Assembly: GCF_000230895.2 (NCBI RefSeq)
Contig: NC_016604.1
Span: forward strand, 3,782,001 to 3,846,000
DNA length: 64,000 nucleotides
Direction of reading: 5' to 3'
Source of the DNA: Mycolicibacterium rhodesiae NBB3
GTDB lineage: Bacteria; Actinomycetota; Actinomycetes; Mycobacteriales; Mycobacteriaceae
This document shows, piece by piece, positions 6,923-14,830 of this stretch. How positions within the stretch are numbered: position 1 is the first letter of the stretch; every line of letters starts with the position of its first letter. The notes under the pieces are model-generated. The model had not been told where the DNA came from. It did not search any database and saw nothing but the letters and a program-made list of their open reading frames with translations. The position numbers were made by a program, and so were the translations under genes.

Positions 6923-7938
6923 TGACTCCGTTCGACCTTCGTGACCTCGCGGTCCCGATCATCGTCGCGCCGATGGCCGGTGGGCCGTCGACGCCGGAAC
7001 TGGCCGCCGCAGGGACGACTGCAGGTGCCCTCGGTTTCGTCCCTGCGGGATACCTCACCGCCGACGTCTTCGCTGAACGCCTCACCAAGGCACGCCAGCT
7101 CGCCACTGGCCCCATCGGCGCCAATCTGTTTGCACCACAACCGAGTGCGGGCACGCGAGCCGAGATAGAGGCGTACGCCGCCGCCCTGGCCCCCGAGGCG
7201 CAGCGATACGGTGCCGCGCTGGGCGCACCCCGGTTCGACGACGACGCATGGGCGGCCAAGCTGGACGTCTTACTCGATCTGCGGCCGGAGGTGGCCTCGT
7301 TCACCTTCGGCGTCCCGAGTGCGAGTGAATGCCAACGCCTGCGTGCGGCGGGCATCACGGTCGTCGGCACAGTGACGACGCTGACCGAGGCGCAGGCGGC
7401 CGTGGAGGCGGGTGTCGATGCGCTGGCGGCGCAGGGCCCGTCGGCGGGCGGGCACCGCGGCACCTTCGACCCGGCGGCTCAACCCGCGTCAGAACCGCTG
7501 GAGCAGCTGCTGGCGGCGCTGACGGAAGCGGTCGACCTCCCGGTGATCGCCGCGGGCGGCTTGTCCACCGCGGACGACGTTGCGCACGTGATCGCGGCCG
7601 GCGCGGTTGCTGCGCAACTCGGAACGGCATTCCTGCTGGCCGACGAAGCGGGTAGCAGCCCCGTACACCGCGCCGCGCTCAAGGATCCGCAGTTCACCGA
7701 AACTGTTGTCACACGGTCGTTTTCCGGCCGCTACGCGCGCGGTCTGCGCAATCGGTTCATCGACGACCACGAAGCGCAGGCGCCGTTCGGCTATCCTGAG
7801 ATCCACTATCTGACCGGCCCGGTGCGTGCGGCATCGGTGCGTGCGGGCGATCCACACGGCGTCAATGTGTGGGCGGGTACGGGTTTCCGCGACACCGAGG
7901 CCGGTTCGGTTGCCGAGATCATCGCCAGACTGACGTAG
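6922..7938 (+). CDS. Nitronate monooxygenase-family flavoprotein
   Basis: 338 residues in a TIM-barrel FMN fold: PIIVAPMAGGPSTPELAAA at the start, GVDALAAQGPSAGGHRG in the middle (the AQG..AGGH flavin motif with the catalytic His), and PVIAAGGLSTADDV plus AAQLGTAFLL for phosphate binding. The family oxidises alkyl nitronates such as propionate-3-nitronate; some relatives are 2-nitropropane dioxygenase-like proteins of other function. The ATG at 6922 overlaps the preceding acetyltransferase stop, so an earlier in-frame start is not needed. Confidence 0.88.
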   Translation: MTPFDLRDLAVPIIVAPMAGGPSTPELAAAGTTAGALGFVPAGYLTADVFAERLTKARQLATGPIGANLFAPQPSAGTRAEIEAYAAALAPEAQRYGAALGAPRFDDDAWAAKLDVLLDLRPEVASFTFGVPSASECQRLRAAGITVVGTVTTLTEAQAAVEAGVDALAAQGPSAGGHRGTFDPAAQPASEPLEQLLAALTEAVDLPVIAAGGLSTADDVAHVIAAGAVAAQLGTAFLLADEAGSSPVHRAALKDPQFTETVVTRSFSGRYARGLRNRFIDDHEAQAPFGYPEIHYLTGPVRAASVRAGDPHGVNVWAGTGFRDTEAGSVAEIIARLT

Positions 7939-7973
7939 GCGTCAATATCGCCGTGATCTCGTCGCCGGCGCGC

Positions 7974-7979
7974 TACTCT
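7974..7979 (+). promoter_or_regulatory. -10 box TACTCT for a leaderless amine oxidase transcript
   Basis: TACTCT ends 7 bases before the ATG at 7987, the spacing expected if transcription starts at the ATG itself. Leaderless mRNAs are common in mycobacteria. The same TACTCT-to-start arrangement recurs at 9335-9340 before the methyltransferase GTG at 9347. Confidence 0.5.
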
Positions 7980-7986
7980 CCGAACC

Positions 7987-9333
7987 ATGCCGCAGCTCAG
8001 TCGGCGTCAGTTCACCGTGAGTGCGGGCGTGCTCGCGGCTGCGACGCTGCTGCCCGGCTGCGGCAGCGGTGACGAACCCAGAGGTGATACGCCCTCCAGT
8101 GACGCGCCGAAAGAACGCATCGTGGTGATCGGTGCCGGCATGTCAGGTCTAGCTGCCGCGCGACGTCTGGCCGATGCGGGAATGGACGTCACTGTGCTGG
8201 AGGCCCGCGACCGGATCGGCGGCCGCACATGGACGAACACCTCGCTGGGCGTTCCCATCGACCTCGGCGGAGCGTGGATACACGGCCCCGAGAACAATCC
8301 GCTCACGGCTCTGGCTGACGAGGCGGGTGCACGGCGGGTCGAGACCGACTTCGACCGGCCCGTGATCTACCAAGACGGTCGAGAACTCAGTCCCGACGTC
8401 GTGCAGAACACCTTGAAGCGCTGGCAGGACATCACCAAAGCGCTTGCGCCGCTCAGCGAGGAGGCGGGGGAGGACGAGTCGGTCGCCACCGGCCTTGCCG
8501 AGGTCGCAGATATGAACGATCCGCTCATCCAGTGGGCTGTCGCCAGCGAGATCGTCGGCGAGTATGCGGCAGATCCAGATGAACTCTCACTCAAGTGGTT
8601 GGGCAGCGAGGGCGAGTTCGGCGGAGGCGATTTCATTCTGCCCGGCGGATATCAGCAACTGACCCAACACCTCGCGCGTGGGCTGACGATCAAGTTGAGC
8701 ACCGAGGTCAACAAAGTCATTCACAGTGGCTCGGGGGTTCGGCTCGAAACGACCAGGGGCGGGTTCGACGCCGACCGGGTCATCGTCACGATCCCGCTGG
8801 GCGTACTCAAGGCGGGCACCATCGCGTTCGACCCCCCGCTACCCGATGAGAAGCAGGCGGCGATAGAACGGCTCGGCTTCGGCCTGCTCGACAAGGTCGT
8901 CCTGAAGTTCGACCAGCCGTTCTGGCCGGACGCCGATGTGATCGGGCTTGTCGGTAGCGAACAGCCGGTGTCGATGCTGATCAACGGCGAGACATTTGCC
9001 GACGCGCCACTGTTGGTCGGATTGCGTGGCGGCAGCGAGGCGCGTGAACGCGAGGCCCTGAGCGATCAGGATGCCGTGGCCCAGGTGGTGGCGGCGCTCA
9101 ACGCACCCAACCCGAGCGGATCGCTCGTCACCCGCTGGGCCGAGGACCCCTTCGCCCGCGGTTCGTACAGCTTCGTCGCCGTCGGTTCGAGTCCCGACGA
9201 CATGGAGACGCTCGGCGAACCAGTGGGCGAGCGGCTGCTTTTCGCGGGCGAAGCCACCAATCCGGAGTTCTTCGCCACCGTCCACGGCGCGTATCAGAGC
9301 GGTGTGCGCGAGGCAGACCGGATTCTCGGCTAG
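7987..9333 (+). CDS. Tat-exported lipoprotein flavin amine oxidase
   Basis: 448 residues. The N-terminus has a twin-arginine motif SRRQFT (Arg6-Arg7), a short hydrophobic stretch and a lipobox LPGC with Cys25, so the folded flavoprotein should be exported by Tat and lipid-anchored outside the membrane. The FAD site follows: GAGMSG at 49-54, then EARDRIGGRTWT. The C-terminus has LLFAGEATNPEFFATVHGAYQSG, the second FAD-contacting motif of the monoamine/polyamine oxidase family. It may oxidise polyamines or other primary amines at the cell surface; the substrate is not deducible. Confidence 0.88.
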   Translation: MPQLSRRQFTVSAGVLAAATLLPGCGSGDEPRGDTPSSDAPKERIVVIGAGMSGLAAARRLADAGMDVTVLEARDRIGGRTWTNTSLGVPIDLGGAWIHGPENNPLTALADEAGARRVETDFDRPVIYQDGRELSPDVVQNTLKRWQDITKALAPLSEEAGEDESVATGLAEVADMNDPLIQWAVASEIVGEYAADPDELSLKWLGSEGEFGGGDFILPGGYQQLTQHLARGLTIKLSTEVNKVIHSGSGVRLETTRGGFDADRVIVTIPLGVLKAGTIAFDPPLPDEKQAAIERLGFGLLDKVVLKFDQPFWPDADVIGLVGSEQPVSMLINGETFADAPLLVGLRGGSEAREREALSDQDAVAQVVAALNAPNPSGSLVTRWAEDPFARGSYSFVAVGSSPDDMETLGEPVGERLLFAGEATNPEFFATVHGAYQSGVREADRILG

Positions 9334-9346
9334 CTACTCTCGCTGA

Positions 9347-10198
9347 GTGCCTACGACTGACCGCCTCATCACCAATGTCTCGGACACCGCGCGCTGGGTC
9401 GCGACCTATCGGGCCACCGAGACCGCGCGCTCAGATGCGTTGTTCCACGACCACCTTGCCGACCGTCTCGCCGGTGAACGGGGTCATGCCATGGTCGCTG
9501 CGGCGCCGCGGGCGATGCGGAACGGTTGGTGGCTGGTCGCGCGGACCAAGGTCATCGACGACATCGTCTCCAAGGCGATCGCCGACGGATGCGACCGCAT
9601 ACTGAATCTGGCCGCAGGCCTGGACACCCGGCCCTACCGGTTGGACCTTCCGCCGGAATTGCGGTGGGTCGAAGCGGACCTGCCGGGCCTACTCGCGGAG
9701 AAGCAACAGTTGCTCGCCGGCGAGACGCCGCGGTGCCGATTGACGACGCACGCGGTCGACCTCGCCGACTCGCACGCCCGCGACGCATTCCTGAACGACG
9801 GGCTCAGCGGCGCTTCCAAGGCGCTGGTGCTGACCGAGGGCCTGCTGATGTATCTCGAAGAGAGTGATGTCCGGGCGCTGTCGAGGTCGTTCACCCGTCC
9901 AGAGATCGCATGGTGGATGCTCGACTTCGCCGGTCCCGGATTGCAGAAGCGGCTCAACAAGCGCACCGGCGGCATGCTGAACAGCGCACCGATCAAGTTC
10001 GCGCCCGCCAACGGACTGGCTTTCTACGAAGATCTCGGCTGGCGTCCGGTCGAGGTCGACTCGGTGTTCTCCGCGGCCCATCGATTCGGTCGGCTGCCAC
10101 TCTGGATGCGTCTTGCGGCGCGGCTGCCTCAGCCCGATCCGCGCAAGCCCGGCAACCAGGCCTACAGCGGCATCGTCAGGCTCACGCGGGCAAGGTGA
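9347..10198 (+). CDS. Class I SAM-dependent methyltransferase, leucine-carboxyl-methyltransferase-like (TIGR00027/PPM group)
   Basis: 283 residues starting at GTG 9347, with the family opening NVSDTARWVATYRATETARSDALFHD (about residues 8-33), the motif I stretch ILNLAAGLDTRPYRLDLP, the acidic VEADLP and the LVLTEGLLMYL motif. Mycobacteria carry many such genes annotated as putative O-methyltransferases of unknown substrate. A TACTCT -10 box at 9335-9340 lies 6 bases upstream, so the transcript is probably leaderless. Confidence 0.88.
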   Translation: MPTTDRLITNVSDTARWVATYRATETARSDALFHDHLADRLAGERGHAMVAAAPRAMRNGWWLVARTKVIDDIVSKAIADGCDRILNLAAGLDTRPYRLDLPPELRWVEADLPGLLAEKQQLLAGETPRCRLTTHAVDLADSHARDAFLNDGLSGASKALVLTEGLLMYLEESDVRALSRSFTRPEIAWWMLDFAGPGLQKRLNKRTGGMLNSAPIKFAPANGLAFYEDLGWRPVEVDSVFSAAHRFGRLPLWMRLAARLPQPDPRKPGNQAYSGIVRLTRAR

Positions 10199-10612
10199 CT
10201 ATTTCGGGGCGGTGAGCTCCAGCGCGATGTTGTCGGGGTCGCGGAATTCGAGGATGTATGCCGGGCCGATGTCCTTGATCGGCTCATGCGCGATGTCGAG
10301 AAAGTCGAGATGATCTGCCGCGGAATCCAATTCATCCTTGCTGCCAACCCGGAACGCGAGATGGTCCAGGCCGGCGCGGTCCTCGTCGAAGCGGTCGGTG
10401 GCAACCGGGCGTAGCCCAATCAGTGCGCTGCCGAGGTCGTAGATCACGCCGCCGAAGAGAAAGCTCAGCATCTCGCGCGTCGCCGCGTCGGCCTGTTCGG
10501 GCAGCTCTACGAGAACGGGCCAACCGAACACGCTGTCGTAGAACTGGCGGGACCGATCGATGTCGCCGACGGTGAGGCGGATGTGCGCAATTGACGTGGT
10601 GTTGATCGGCAT
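10199..10612 (-). CDS. VOC-family (glyoxalase-like) protein
   Basis: 137 residues. IAHIRLTVGDIDRSRQFYDSVFGWP opens a beta-alpha-beta-beta-beta VOC module; the second half carries GLDHLAFRV and ends YILEFRDPDNIALELTAPK. Metal-ligand residues (His near position 10, His in LDHLAF, Glu in IALEL) are present. It faces the divergent luciferase-like gene with only about 28 bases between starts and ends one base after the methyltransferase stop. Confidence 0.87.
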   Translation of the reverse strand: MPINTTSIAHIRLTVGDIDRSRQFYDSVFGWPVLVELPEQADAATREMLSFLFGGVIYDLGSALIGLRPVATDRFDEDRAGLDHLAFRVGSKDELDSAADHLDFLDIAHEPIKDIGPAYILEFRDPDNIALELTAPK

Positions 10613-10640
10613 GGACGTTCATCGTGCCAGAATCGCCGTC

Positions 10641-11546
10641 GTGCAGATCGGGATGACGATGCCAGTGATGGAGCCGGACCTGGATGCTGCGACGCTCAAG
10701 GCGTGGGCGCAGCTGATCGACGAGGGGCCGTTCTCGTCGCTGTGCTGGGGTGAGCGCATAGCGTTCACCAATCCCGACTCGCTGACACTGATGGGTGCGC
10801 TGGCAGCGTGGACCGATCGAGTGCGGCTGGTGACGACCGTCGTGGTCCCTCAGCTGCACGATCCGGTGATGCTGGCCAAGGGGCTGGCCACCGGCGACAT
10901 GCTCAGCGGCGGTCGGCTCACCGTCGGACTGGGCGTGGGAGGCAGGCACGAGGACTACAACGCCGTAGGTGCGGACATCGCGACCCAGACGATGCGCGAT
11001 ATGGCCGACAGTGTCGCGGTGATGAAACGTGTCTGGGCTCAGGAGAAGGTCACCGACTCCATCCTTCCGGTCGGGCCGCCGCCGCTGCAGACCGCGGGAC
11101 CCGAGCTGATGGTCGGCACGATCGGGCCCAAGACCATCCGCAGTGCAGCTCCATGGGCCGACGGTCTGGCGGGCACCACATTGGACCTGGACGTCGATAA
11201 GCAGAGCGAACTGTTCGACGTCGCACGAACGGCATGGGCCGCCGAGGGCAAGCAGAGCCCACGTCTTGCGACGTCGTTCTGGTTCGCGATGGGTGACGCC
11301 GATGAGGCGCGCGCGCAGGTACACGCGCATCTGCTCCGTTACATGAACTGGATTCCGGCAGAGTTCGTCGACGCGATGGCACCCACCACCGGCTGGGCCG
11401 GAGGCGAAGACGACCTGCTGGAGGTGCTGCGCGGCTTCGAGGCGATCGGCACCGACGAGATCCATTTGATTCCAACGAGTTCGGACATCAACCAAGTCCG
11501 GCGGGTCGTTGATGCGATCAAGGACGTCTACCCTCTGCCGGTGTGA
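10641..11546 (+). CDS. LLM-class (F420-dependent) oxidoreductase
   Basis: 301 residues from GTG 10641, giving VQIGMTMPVMEPDLD, the usual luciferase-like monooxygenase opening. TDRVRLVTTVVVPQLHDPVMLAKGLAT and SGGRLTVGLGVGGRHEDY are family hallmarks. Family members use F420 (mostly) or FMN; mycobacteria hold many F420-dependent ones. In-frame ATG starts at 10611 and 10653 are alternatives; I prefer 10641 because CAGAAT at 10628-10633 is spaced as a -10 box for a leaderless start there. The substrate is unknown. Confidence 0.85.
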   Translation: MQIGMTMPVMEPDLDAATLKAWAQLIDEGPFSSLCWGERIAFTNPDSLTLMGALAAWTDRVRLVTTVVVPQLHDPVMLAKGLATGDMLSGGRLTVGLGVGGRHEDYNAVGADIATQTMRDMADSVAVMKRVWAQEKVTDSILPVGPPPLQTAGPELMVGTIGPKTIRSAAPWADGLAGTTLDLDVDKQSELFDVARTAWAAEGKQSPRLATSFWFAMGDADEARAQVHAHLLRYMNWIPAEFVDAMAPTTGWAGGEDDLLEVLRGFEAIGTDEIHLIPTSSDINQVRRVVDAIKDVYPLPV

Positions 11547-11549
11547 CTG

Positions 11550-11984
11550 TCAGAGGCCGTCGTACACCTTCTTGTAGTACGCCGACAGCGACCGTGACCC
11601 GATCAACCGCATCATGATGACGGCGGCCAGACCCCTGGTGCTCTTCGACGTCTGCTGCCACACCGCGTGCACCGCGCTGCCGCCCTCGCGGGGCGTTGCC
11701 GTCAATGACATGAATCCGCCCGGTTCGAGGTGGTCGCTTTCGGCGATCGTCAACGTCACCGAGTTCGGCGCCGACCAGTCGTAGTGCCATGTGGCCCACA
11801 GTTTCGGAAAGTTCTGCCCCTCACGTATGTCGGCGTCGGTGTCTCCGACTCGGTACACCTCGAACGCTTTCGCCGAGGACGCCGGCCAGCGGTGAGGACG
11901 GTTGGGCGAGAAATCTGTCATCAGCTCGATGACTTGTTCCGGCGACGCTGTTGTCACGAAATCGAACTCGAACGTGGTGCGCAC
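11550..11984 (-). CDS. SRPBCC (START/polyketide cyclase-like) family protein
   Basis: 144 residues: MRTTFEFDFVTTASPEQV is the typical beta-1/helix opening of the SRPBCC fold, with WHYDWSAPNSVTL and GGFMSLTATPREGGSAV forming later strands and a long C-terminal helix (about 115-140). Such proteins bind hydrophobic ligands; no catalytic residues are defined. It ends 3 bases from the convergent luciferase-like gene. Confidence 0.75.
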   Translation of the reverse strand: MRTTFEFDFVTTASPEQVIELMTDFSPNRPHRWPASSAKAFEVYRVGDTDADIREGQNFPKLWATWHYDWSAPNSVTLTIAESDHLEPGGFMSLTATPREGGSAVHAVWQQTSKSTRGLAAVIMMRLIGSRSLSAYYKKVYDGL

Positions 11985-11993
11985 GCGCCGAAC

Positions 11994-12233
11994 CTAACAC
12001 CGGTGCTCCGGCGAGATGGGGTTGTTCGGCACCGGGTCAATTGCGCAGCATAATCCCGCGTCGAGCGGCCACGATGTGCCGGTGAGGAACTGGCCCGCAT
12101 CGGAGACCAACCACGCCACCGCCGCCGCGATGTCATCGGGCTGCAGCAGCGAGATCGGCAGCGCGTTCTGTTGCGAGATGATCCAGGGATCCTCGGCGGC
12201 AACGAGTTTCATCGTCGTATCGTTGAGGATCAT
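11994..12233 (-). pseudogene. C-terminal remnant of a short-chain dehydrogenase/reductase
   Basis: On the minus strand the frame ending at 11994 reads NDTTMKLVAAEDPW, NALPISLLQPDDIAAAVAWLVSDAG and FLTGTSWPLDAGL, the last ~80 residues of a classical SDR. The Rossmann start (TGxxxGxG), the NNAG and the YxxxK active site are all missing. Upstream the same frame is nonsense, while another frame encodes a SnoaL-like fragment. So two once separate genes were joined by deletion and both are dead. The C-terminal sequence style resembles mycofactocin-coupled SDRs, an inference from memory. Confidence 0.7.
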
Positions 12234-12257
12234 GTCGGTGGCGAAGCCGCTCGAGCG

Positions 12258-12438
12258 TCGCCTGAGTGACGCAGTAGTAGGCGCTCCCACTGGCCGTGGC
12301 GGTGGCTTCGTCGACGTGCAAGCGCACATTCGTCGTGAAGTGCTTGGTCTTGGGAGGTCCGTCCTCGATGCCGCCGGCGTCGAGACGTTCGGCACAGGTG
12401 TACACGAGGTTCTCGATCTCGCGGGCGCCGTCGCTCAT
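12258..12438 (-). pseudogene. SnoaL/NTF2-like protein remnant with internal deletion
   Basis: From ATG 12438 the minus frame reads REIENLVYTCAERLDAGG, then jumps to KHFTTNVRLHVDEATATASGSAYYCVTQAT, matching the first helix and a later beta strand of the nuclear-transport-factor-2 (SnoaL-like) fold, with the segment between (about 50-60 residues in normal members) missing. After CVTQAT the similarity stops and the SDR remnant begins in another frame. Both halves are read as relics. Confidence 0.6.
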
Positions 12439-12507
12439 CGGCGGTTGACGACCAGGCGATATCTGTCATGTCAACGTTTGCGTTCAGGCGCCGCTAGTGT
12501 CTGAACG

Positions 12508-13398
12508 GTGACCTCGAACTGGACGCCGAGCCGACTCGGCGATTTGAGCGGCAGGCGCATCATCGTCACGGGGGCGACGAATGGTGTGGGCCTTGGGACA
12601 GCGCGGGCGTTGGTCCGCGCCGGTGCGCACGTGATCCTCGCGGTGCGCAACCTGGATTTGGGTGCGCAGCGCGCGGCCGAGATGGGCGGCGACACCTCCG
12701 TCGTCAAGCTCGACCTCGCCGATCTGTCATCGGTGCGCGCGTTTCCCGACCTGATCGAGGGTGACGTGGACATTCTCATCAACAACGCGGGCCTGGTCGC
12801 GCCGACGCGAACCGACACCGTCGACGGCTTCGAGATGATGCTCGGCACGAATTTCCTCGGCCCGTTTGCGTTGACCAACCTGCTGTTCGGCCGGGTGCGA
12901 TCGAAGATCATCAACGTCGGCTCCGACGCCCACAAGAACGGCACCATCGCGTTCGACGATCCGCACCTGCGGACGCGGAAGTGGTCGTCGCTTCCGGCCT
13001 ACGCGCGCTCGAAGCTCGCCGTCATGTTGTGGGGGTTGGAGTTGGATCGTCGCTTGCGCGAGGCGAATTCACCGGTGACGTCGTACCTGACACATCCCGG
13101 TTGGGTGGCGTCCAACCTGTCCAACGTCTCCGACACCCGCGTCATGTCGGCGTTCCACTCGGTGGTGACGTCGGTCGCGAACAGAATCGGCAACGACATC
13201 GACGCAGGCGCCGCGACGTCGCTGTACTGCATCAGCGAGCCGATTCCACCGGGCAGTTTCGTGGCCATCGACGGGCGGTTCGGTTTCAAGGGCGGGCCGA
13301 CGCTCGGTGGTCGGACGGCGAATGCCTGCGATTACGAAGATGCCCAGAGGCTCTGGGAATTCGCCGAAAGCGAGACGGGTACGACGCTGTCTATCTAG
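12508..13398 (+). CDS. Short-chain dehydrogenase/reductase (retinol dehydrogenase/WW-oxidoreductase-like)
   Basis: 296 residues from GTG 12508. Nucleotide-binding TGATNGVG at residues 21-28, NNAG in ILINNAGLV, a Ser in NVGSDAHKNG and active-site YARSK give a complete SDR core. The sequence style, with an extended substrate loop and C-terminal AQRLWEFAES, resembles the light-dependent protochlorophyllide reductase/retinol dehydrogenase-like group common in mycobacteria. TAGTGT at 12495-12500 ends 7 bases before the GTG, suggesting a leaderless transcript. Substrate unknown. Confidence 0.88.
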   Translation: MTSNWTPSRLGDLSGRRIIVTGATNGVGLGTARALVRAGAHVILAVRNLDLGAQRAAEMGGDTSVVKLDLADLSSVRAFPDLIEGDVDILINNAGLVAPTRTDTVDGFEMMLGTNFLGPFALTNLLFGRVRSKIINVGSDAHKNGTIAFDDPHLRTRKWSSLPAYARSKLAVMLWGLELDRRLREANSPVTSYLTHPGWVASNLSNVSDTRVMSAFHSVVTSVANRIGNDIDAGAATSLYCISEPIPPGSFVAIDGRFGFKGGPTLGGRTANACDYEDAQRLWEFAESETGTTLSI

Positions 13399-13482
13399 CG
13401 GCCGCGTGGCTCAGGGACAGGTGACGCTGATCCCGAAGGGTTTGGTGATCTGCTCGACCGGATTGGCCTCGATGACCCCGTC

Positions 13483-14154
13483 TCAGCGCAGCGTGACGGC
13501 TGACGCCGCCACCGGGTCCCGTTCGTATCGCGGAGCTTTCGAGAGCATGAACACGTAAAGCAGATCCAGAATCAGGATCTCGATGTAGATCACCAGCCAG
13601 AGGACGTTTGCCGGGTCGTAGAGGTACTGGGATATCGCCGCGGTCACGGTGCCGAGGAGCTTGCCCCACGCGATCCACATGCTTTGGCCGCGACGGTCGC
13701 CGCGACGAAGAAGCATGCTCAGGAACAGGACCGACATGACGAGGTTGTCGACGTACGCGGTGTAGACCGAACCGTCCTCGCGGCCGAATACCGACACCGT
13801 AGCGACCATCATCGGTGTCACCATCGCGAAGGTGAAGACGAACATCGGCCAGAAGTACGACTCGGGAAGGTTTTTCGGGTAGTCGGAGCGCCAGTACTTG
13901 AGAAAGATCGCGAGGATCGCGATATCCGCGGCGAACCAGACCGCATTGATCGATTCCTGCATGATTCCGCCGACCGACGGATACGCGAACGTGAACAGGA
14001 ATTCCCAGGTGATGTTCATCGCCAACGCGAGAAACGGCATCGCATATGTGCGGTCCAGCATTCCCTGTCGGATCACGCATGCATAGGTGAAGATCCAGAA
14101 AATCCCACTGGCGAGCCCGAGCGCGTCGATCAGCGACATGAGGTCACCTTCCAC
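13483..14154 (-). CDS. Integral membrane protein, candidate Pyr4/PaxB-like transmembrane terpene cyclase
   Basis: 223 residues with about seven hydrophobic segments. Two features recall the membrane terpene cyclases of fungal meroterpenoid and indole-diterpene pathways (Pyr4, PaxB, AndB): an early NITWEFLF with Glu51 and a late membrane Asp in EILILDLLY (Asp197); in Pyr4 an early Glu and a late Asp in comparable places are reported as essential (from memory). Overall length also fits. The likeness is recognised by eye only. The protein could instead be an uncharacterised 7-helix membrane family. It is divergent from a TetR gene with overlapping palindromes between them, so ligand-controlled expression is likely. 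An alternative start is Met6. Confidence 0.55.
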   Translation of the reverse strand: MEGDLMSLIDALGLASGIFWIFTYACVIRQGMLDRTYAMPFLALAMNITWEFLFTFAYPSVGGIMQESINAVWFAADIAILAIFLKYWRSDYPKNLPESYFWPMFVFTFAMVTPMMVATVSVFGREDGSVYTAYVDNLVMSVLFLSMLLRRGDRRGQSMWIAWGKLLGTVTAAISQYLYDPANVLWLVIYIEILILDLLYVFMLSKAPRYERDPVAASAVTLR

Positions 14155-14167
14155 GGAGAAATCAGAT

Positions 14168-14194
14168 ACAGACTAGTAGTCTGTTTCCGACTAC
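14168..14194. promoter_or_regulatory. Overlapping palindromes: candidate TetR operator
   Basis: ACAGACT-AGT-AGTCTGT (14168-14184) is a perfect inverted repeat with 7-base arms; GTAGTC-N7-GACTAC (14176-14194) is a second one that overlaps it. They lie 14 bases upstream of the membrane-protein start and 12 bases upstream of the TetR GTG, ideal for repression of both divergent genes. Confidence 0.7.
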
Positions 14195-14206
14195 GGGGGC
14201 GAACCA

Positions 14207-14830
14207 GTGAATCGACGCAGTCAGGCCGAACGCAGTATCGCGACGCGCGCTGCGATCCTCGAAGCGGCGCGGGGGCTGTTCGCGGAGCACGGCTATCACG
14301 GGTGCAGCGTCGATTCGATCCTGATGCGTGCCGAATCGAGCAAGGGTGCGTTCTACCACCACTTCCGAGATAAGGCAGCGGTGCTTGAAGCCCTGCTCGC
14401 GGAGTTCGAAGAAGAGGGTGTGCGGCGGGCAAGAGAATGGAGCGCCGGTATCGCGTCGCCGTTGGAAATCATCAGGGTGTCGGCCCACAACCTGTTGACA
14501 TGGTGCACCGATCCCTACATCCGTCAGGTCGTCCTGACAGACGCGCTATCCGTTCTCGGATTCGCCCGTTGGCACATGATCGACGACAGCTACACCCTCG
14601 ATGTGCTGGATCGGTTGCTGCAACGCGCCGTAGAGATCGGCGAGATCGGCCCGATGCCGTCGACTCGCATGACCGCGCGGCTCATCAACGCGGCGACAAA
14701 CGAGGCGGCGCTTTTCGTCGCGAATTCGGCCGACGTGGAGACGTCACGTCAGGAGGCCAGTGCCGGCATCGACCACCTGATCATGTCGATCGCCAGCAAT
14801 GACAGGCCTGGGTCCACTGCCCCTCGCTAG
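14207..14830 (+). CDS. TetR-family transcriptional regulator
   Basis: 207 residues from GTG 14207. SQAERSIATRAAILEAARGLFAEHGYHGCSVDSIL and AESSKGAFYHHFRDKAAVLEALL form the TetR DNA-binding domain; the rest is an effector-binding helical domain (about 80-195). Palindromes at 14168-14194 sit between this gene and the divergent candidate terpene cyclase. The last 4 bases overlap the end of the convergent hydrolase gene. Confidence 0.9.
   Translation: MNRRSQAERSIATRAAILEAARGLFAEHGYHGCSVDSILMRAESSKGAFYHHFRDKAAVLEALLAEFEEEGVRRAREWSAGIASPLEIIRVSAHNLLTWCTDPYIRQVVLTDALSVLGFARWHMIDDSYTLDVLDRLLQRAVEIGEIGPMPSTRMTARLINAATNEAALFVANSADVETSRQEASAGIDHLIMSIASNDRPGSTAPR

Noticed and set aside
13416..13485. Minus-strand stretch reading GVIEANPVEQITKPFGISVTCP, like the end of a secreted protein
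   Set aside because: Only 22 codons with a stop directly upstream and no start; too little to call a gene remnant.
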